Made by a program: the position numbers and the translations under genes. From Pseudomonadota bacterium (GTDB lineage: Bacteria > Pseudomonadota > Alphaproteobacteria > Caulobacterales > Caulobacteraceae), in assembly GCA_023432855.1 (NCBI GenBank), contig JAEZEZ010000065.1, forward strand, positions 1-5,607: a DNA stretch of 5,607 nucleotides, written 5' to 3'. This document shows positions 4,607-5,607 of the stretch, piece after piece; the first letter of the stretch is position 1; the number at the start of each line of letters is the position of its first letter. Under the pieces are notes generated by a model. That model was not told the DNA's origin, searched no databases, and was given only the letters and a program-made list of their open reading frames with translations.

Positions 4607-5607
4607 ATGCCGTCCAATGACAGCTTCACAACCCGGCGCGATCTCGCCGTCGGGCGCAAGAAATACGTCTATTACAGCCTGGCCGCCGCCGAGGAAGCGG
4701 GTCTGACCGGGATTTCCCGCCTCCCGCGCTCGATGAAGGTGCTGCTGGAGAACCTGCTGCGCAACGAGGACGGGGTTTCCGTCAGCCAGGACGACCTTCG
4801 CGCGGTGGCCGCGTGGCTCGACGAAGGCAACCGCGGCAAGGTGGAGCACGAGATCGCCTTCCGTCCCGCCCGCGTGCTGATGCAGGACTTCACCGGCGTG
4901 CCGGCGGTGGTCGACCTGGCCGCCATGCGCGACGCCATGACCGCGCTGGGCGCCGACCCGTCGAAGATCAACCCGCTGAACCCCGTGGACCTGGTCATCG
5001 ACCACTCGGTGATGGTCGACTACTTCGGCCACGACAACTCCTTCAAGCGCAACGTGGAGAAGGAATACGAGCGCAACATGGAGCGTTACCGCTTCCTGCG
5101 CTGGGGCTCGTCGGCCTTCAACAACTTCCGCGTCGTGCCTCCGGGCACGGGCATCTGCCACCAGGTGAACCTGGAGTACCTGGCCCAGACCGTCTGGACC
5201 TCGGAAGAGGGCAAGACCGTCACCGCCTATCCTGACACCGTGGTCGGCACCGACAGCCACACCACCATGATCAACGGCCTGGGCGTACTGGGCTGGGGTG
5301 TGGGTGGCATCGAGGCCGAGGCGGCCATGCTCGGTCAGCCGGTTTCGATGCTCATCCCCGAGGTCGTCGGCTTCAAGCTGACCGGCAAGCTGGCTGAGGG
5401 GATCACCGCAACCGACCTCGTCCTCACGATCACCGAGATGCTGCGCAAGCACGGCGTCGTCGGCAAGTTCGTCGAGTTCTACGGCGAGGGCGTCGCCGCC
5501 ACCTCGCTCGCCAACCGCGCCACCATCGGCAACATGTCGCCGGAGTTCGGCTCCACCGCCGCGATCTTCCCCGTAGACGGCGAGACGCTGAACTACCTGC
5601 GCCTGAC
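4607..5607 (+). CDS. acnA: Aconitate hydratase AcnA, N-terminal 333 residues (cut by window edge)
   Basis: The protein interconverts citrate and isocitrate through cis-aconitate in the TCA cycle, using a [4Fe-4S] cluster in the cytoplasm. The visible N-terminus, MPSNDSFTTRRDLAVGRKKY, is typical of the AcnA/IRP1 type. Motifs follow in order: LLENLLRNEDG (46-56), MQDFTGVPAVVDLAAMRDA (92-110), DHSVMVD (132-138), QVNLEYL (186-192), the substrate loop TDSHTTMINGLGVLGWGVGG (215-234), EFYGEGV (290-296) and IGNMSPEFG (307-315). The usual length is about 890 residues, so roughly the first 37% is present. The three cluster-binding cysteines lie beyond the window and could not be checked. The start ATG is supported by AGAAGGA six bases upstream. 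It is divergent from ccmA. No frameshift or stop is seen to the end of the window. Confidence 0.97.
   Translation, partial: MPSNDSFTTRRDLAVGRKKYVYYSLAAAEEAGLTGISRLPRSMKVLLENLLRNEDGVSVSQDDLRAVAAWLDEGNRGKVEHEIAFRPARVLMQDFTGVPAVVDLAAMRDAMTALGADPSKINPLNPVDLVIDHSVMVDYFGHDNSFKRNVEKEYERNMERYRFLRWGSSAFNNFRVVPPGTGICHQVNLEYLAQTVWTSEEGKTVTAYPDTVVGTDSHTTMINGLGVLGWGVGGIEAEAAMLGQPVSMLIPEVVGFKLTGKLAEGITATDLVLTITEMLRKHGVVGKFVEFYGEGVAATSLANRATIGNMSPEFGSTAAIFPVDGETLNYLRL

Noticed and set aside
4406..5452. 348-codon minus-strand open frame antisense to acnA
   Set aside because: acnA on the plus strand is unambiguous; the antisense product is His/Val/Gly-rich shadow sequence that would also run through the ccmA promoter region.

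Overview
This is a GC-rich (roughly 70% by eye), densely coded chromosomal window. It most resembles an alphaproteobacterium, probably of the Caulobacteraceae (Caulobacter/Phenylobacterium/Brevundimonas type). That placement is an inference from codon use, the sequence style of the Ccm proteins and aconitase, and promoter candidates of the Caulobacter sigma-73 type. No search could be run.

Layout, left to right. On the minus strand at 1-126 is the N-terminus of an unrecognised protein cut by the window edge. Next, also minus, come dsbE/ccmG (162-674), ccmD (671-823) and ccmC (823-1554), joined by overlapping stop/start codons. On the plus strand at 1659-3134 lies an exported S41-like protein. 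It is divergent from ccmC and convergent with ccmB, with only 4 bases between the two stop codons. Minus again are ccmB (3139-3804) and ccmA (3801-4409), also overlapping. After a 197-base divergent intergenic region, the first 333 codons of acnA run off the right edge on the plus strand (4607-5607+). No gene-free stretch exceeds 300 bases.

Working together: CcmA (ATPase), CcmB, CcmC and CcmD form the System I cytochrome c maturation machinery that handles heme and releases holo-CcmE. CcmG/DsbE is the periplasmic thioredoxin that reduces apocytochrome or CcmH thiols. ccmE, ccmF and ccmH/I are not in the window. Aconitase is a [4Fe-4S] TCA-cycle enzyme and shares only the iron/respiration theme.

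The unusual element is the S41-like gene. It sits inside what would otherwise be one ccmABCDG transcription unit, in the opposite direction, so ccmAB and ccmCDG must be expressed separately. Its protein keeps the S41 glycine-rich strand and serine motif but has no CtpA-type lysine at the expected place, and it carries two cysteines bracketing the putative serine. Two palindromes (at the convergent stops and beside the acnA ribosome site) and a GC hairpin over the ccmC ribosome site are the main non-coding signals. I see no mobile element, CRISPR array, tRNA or rRNA.
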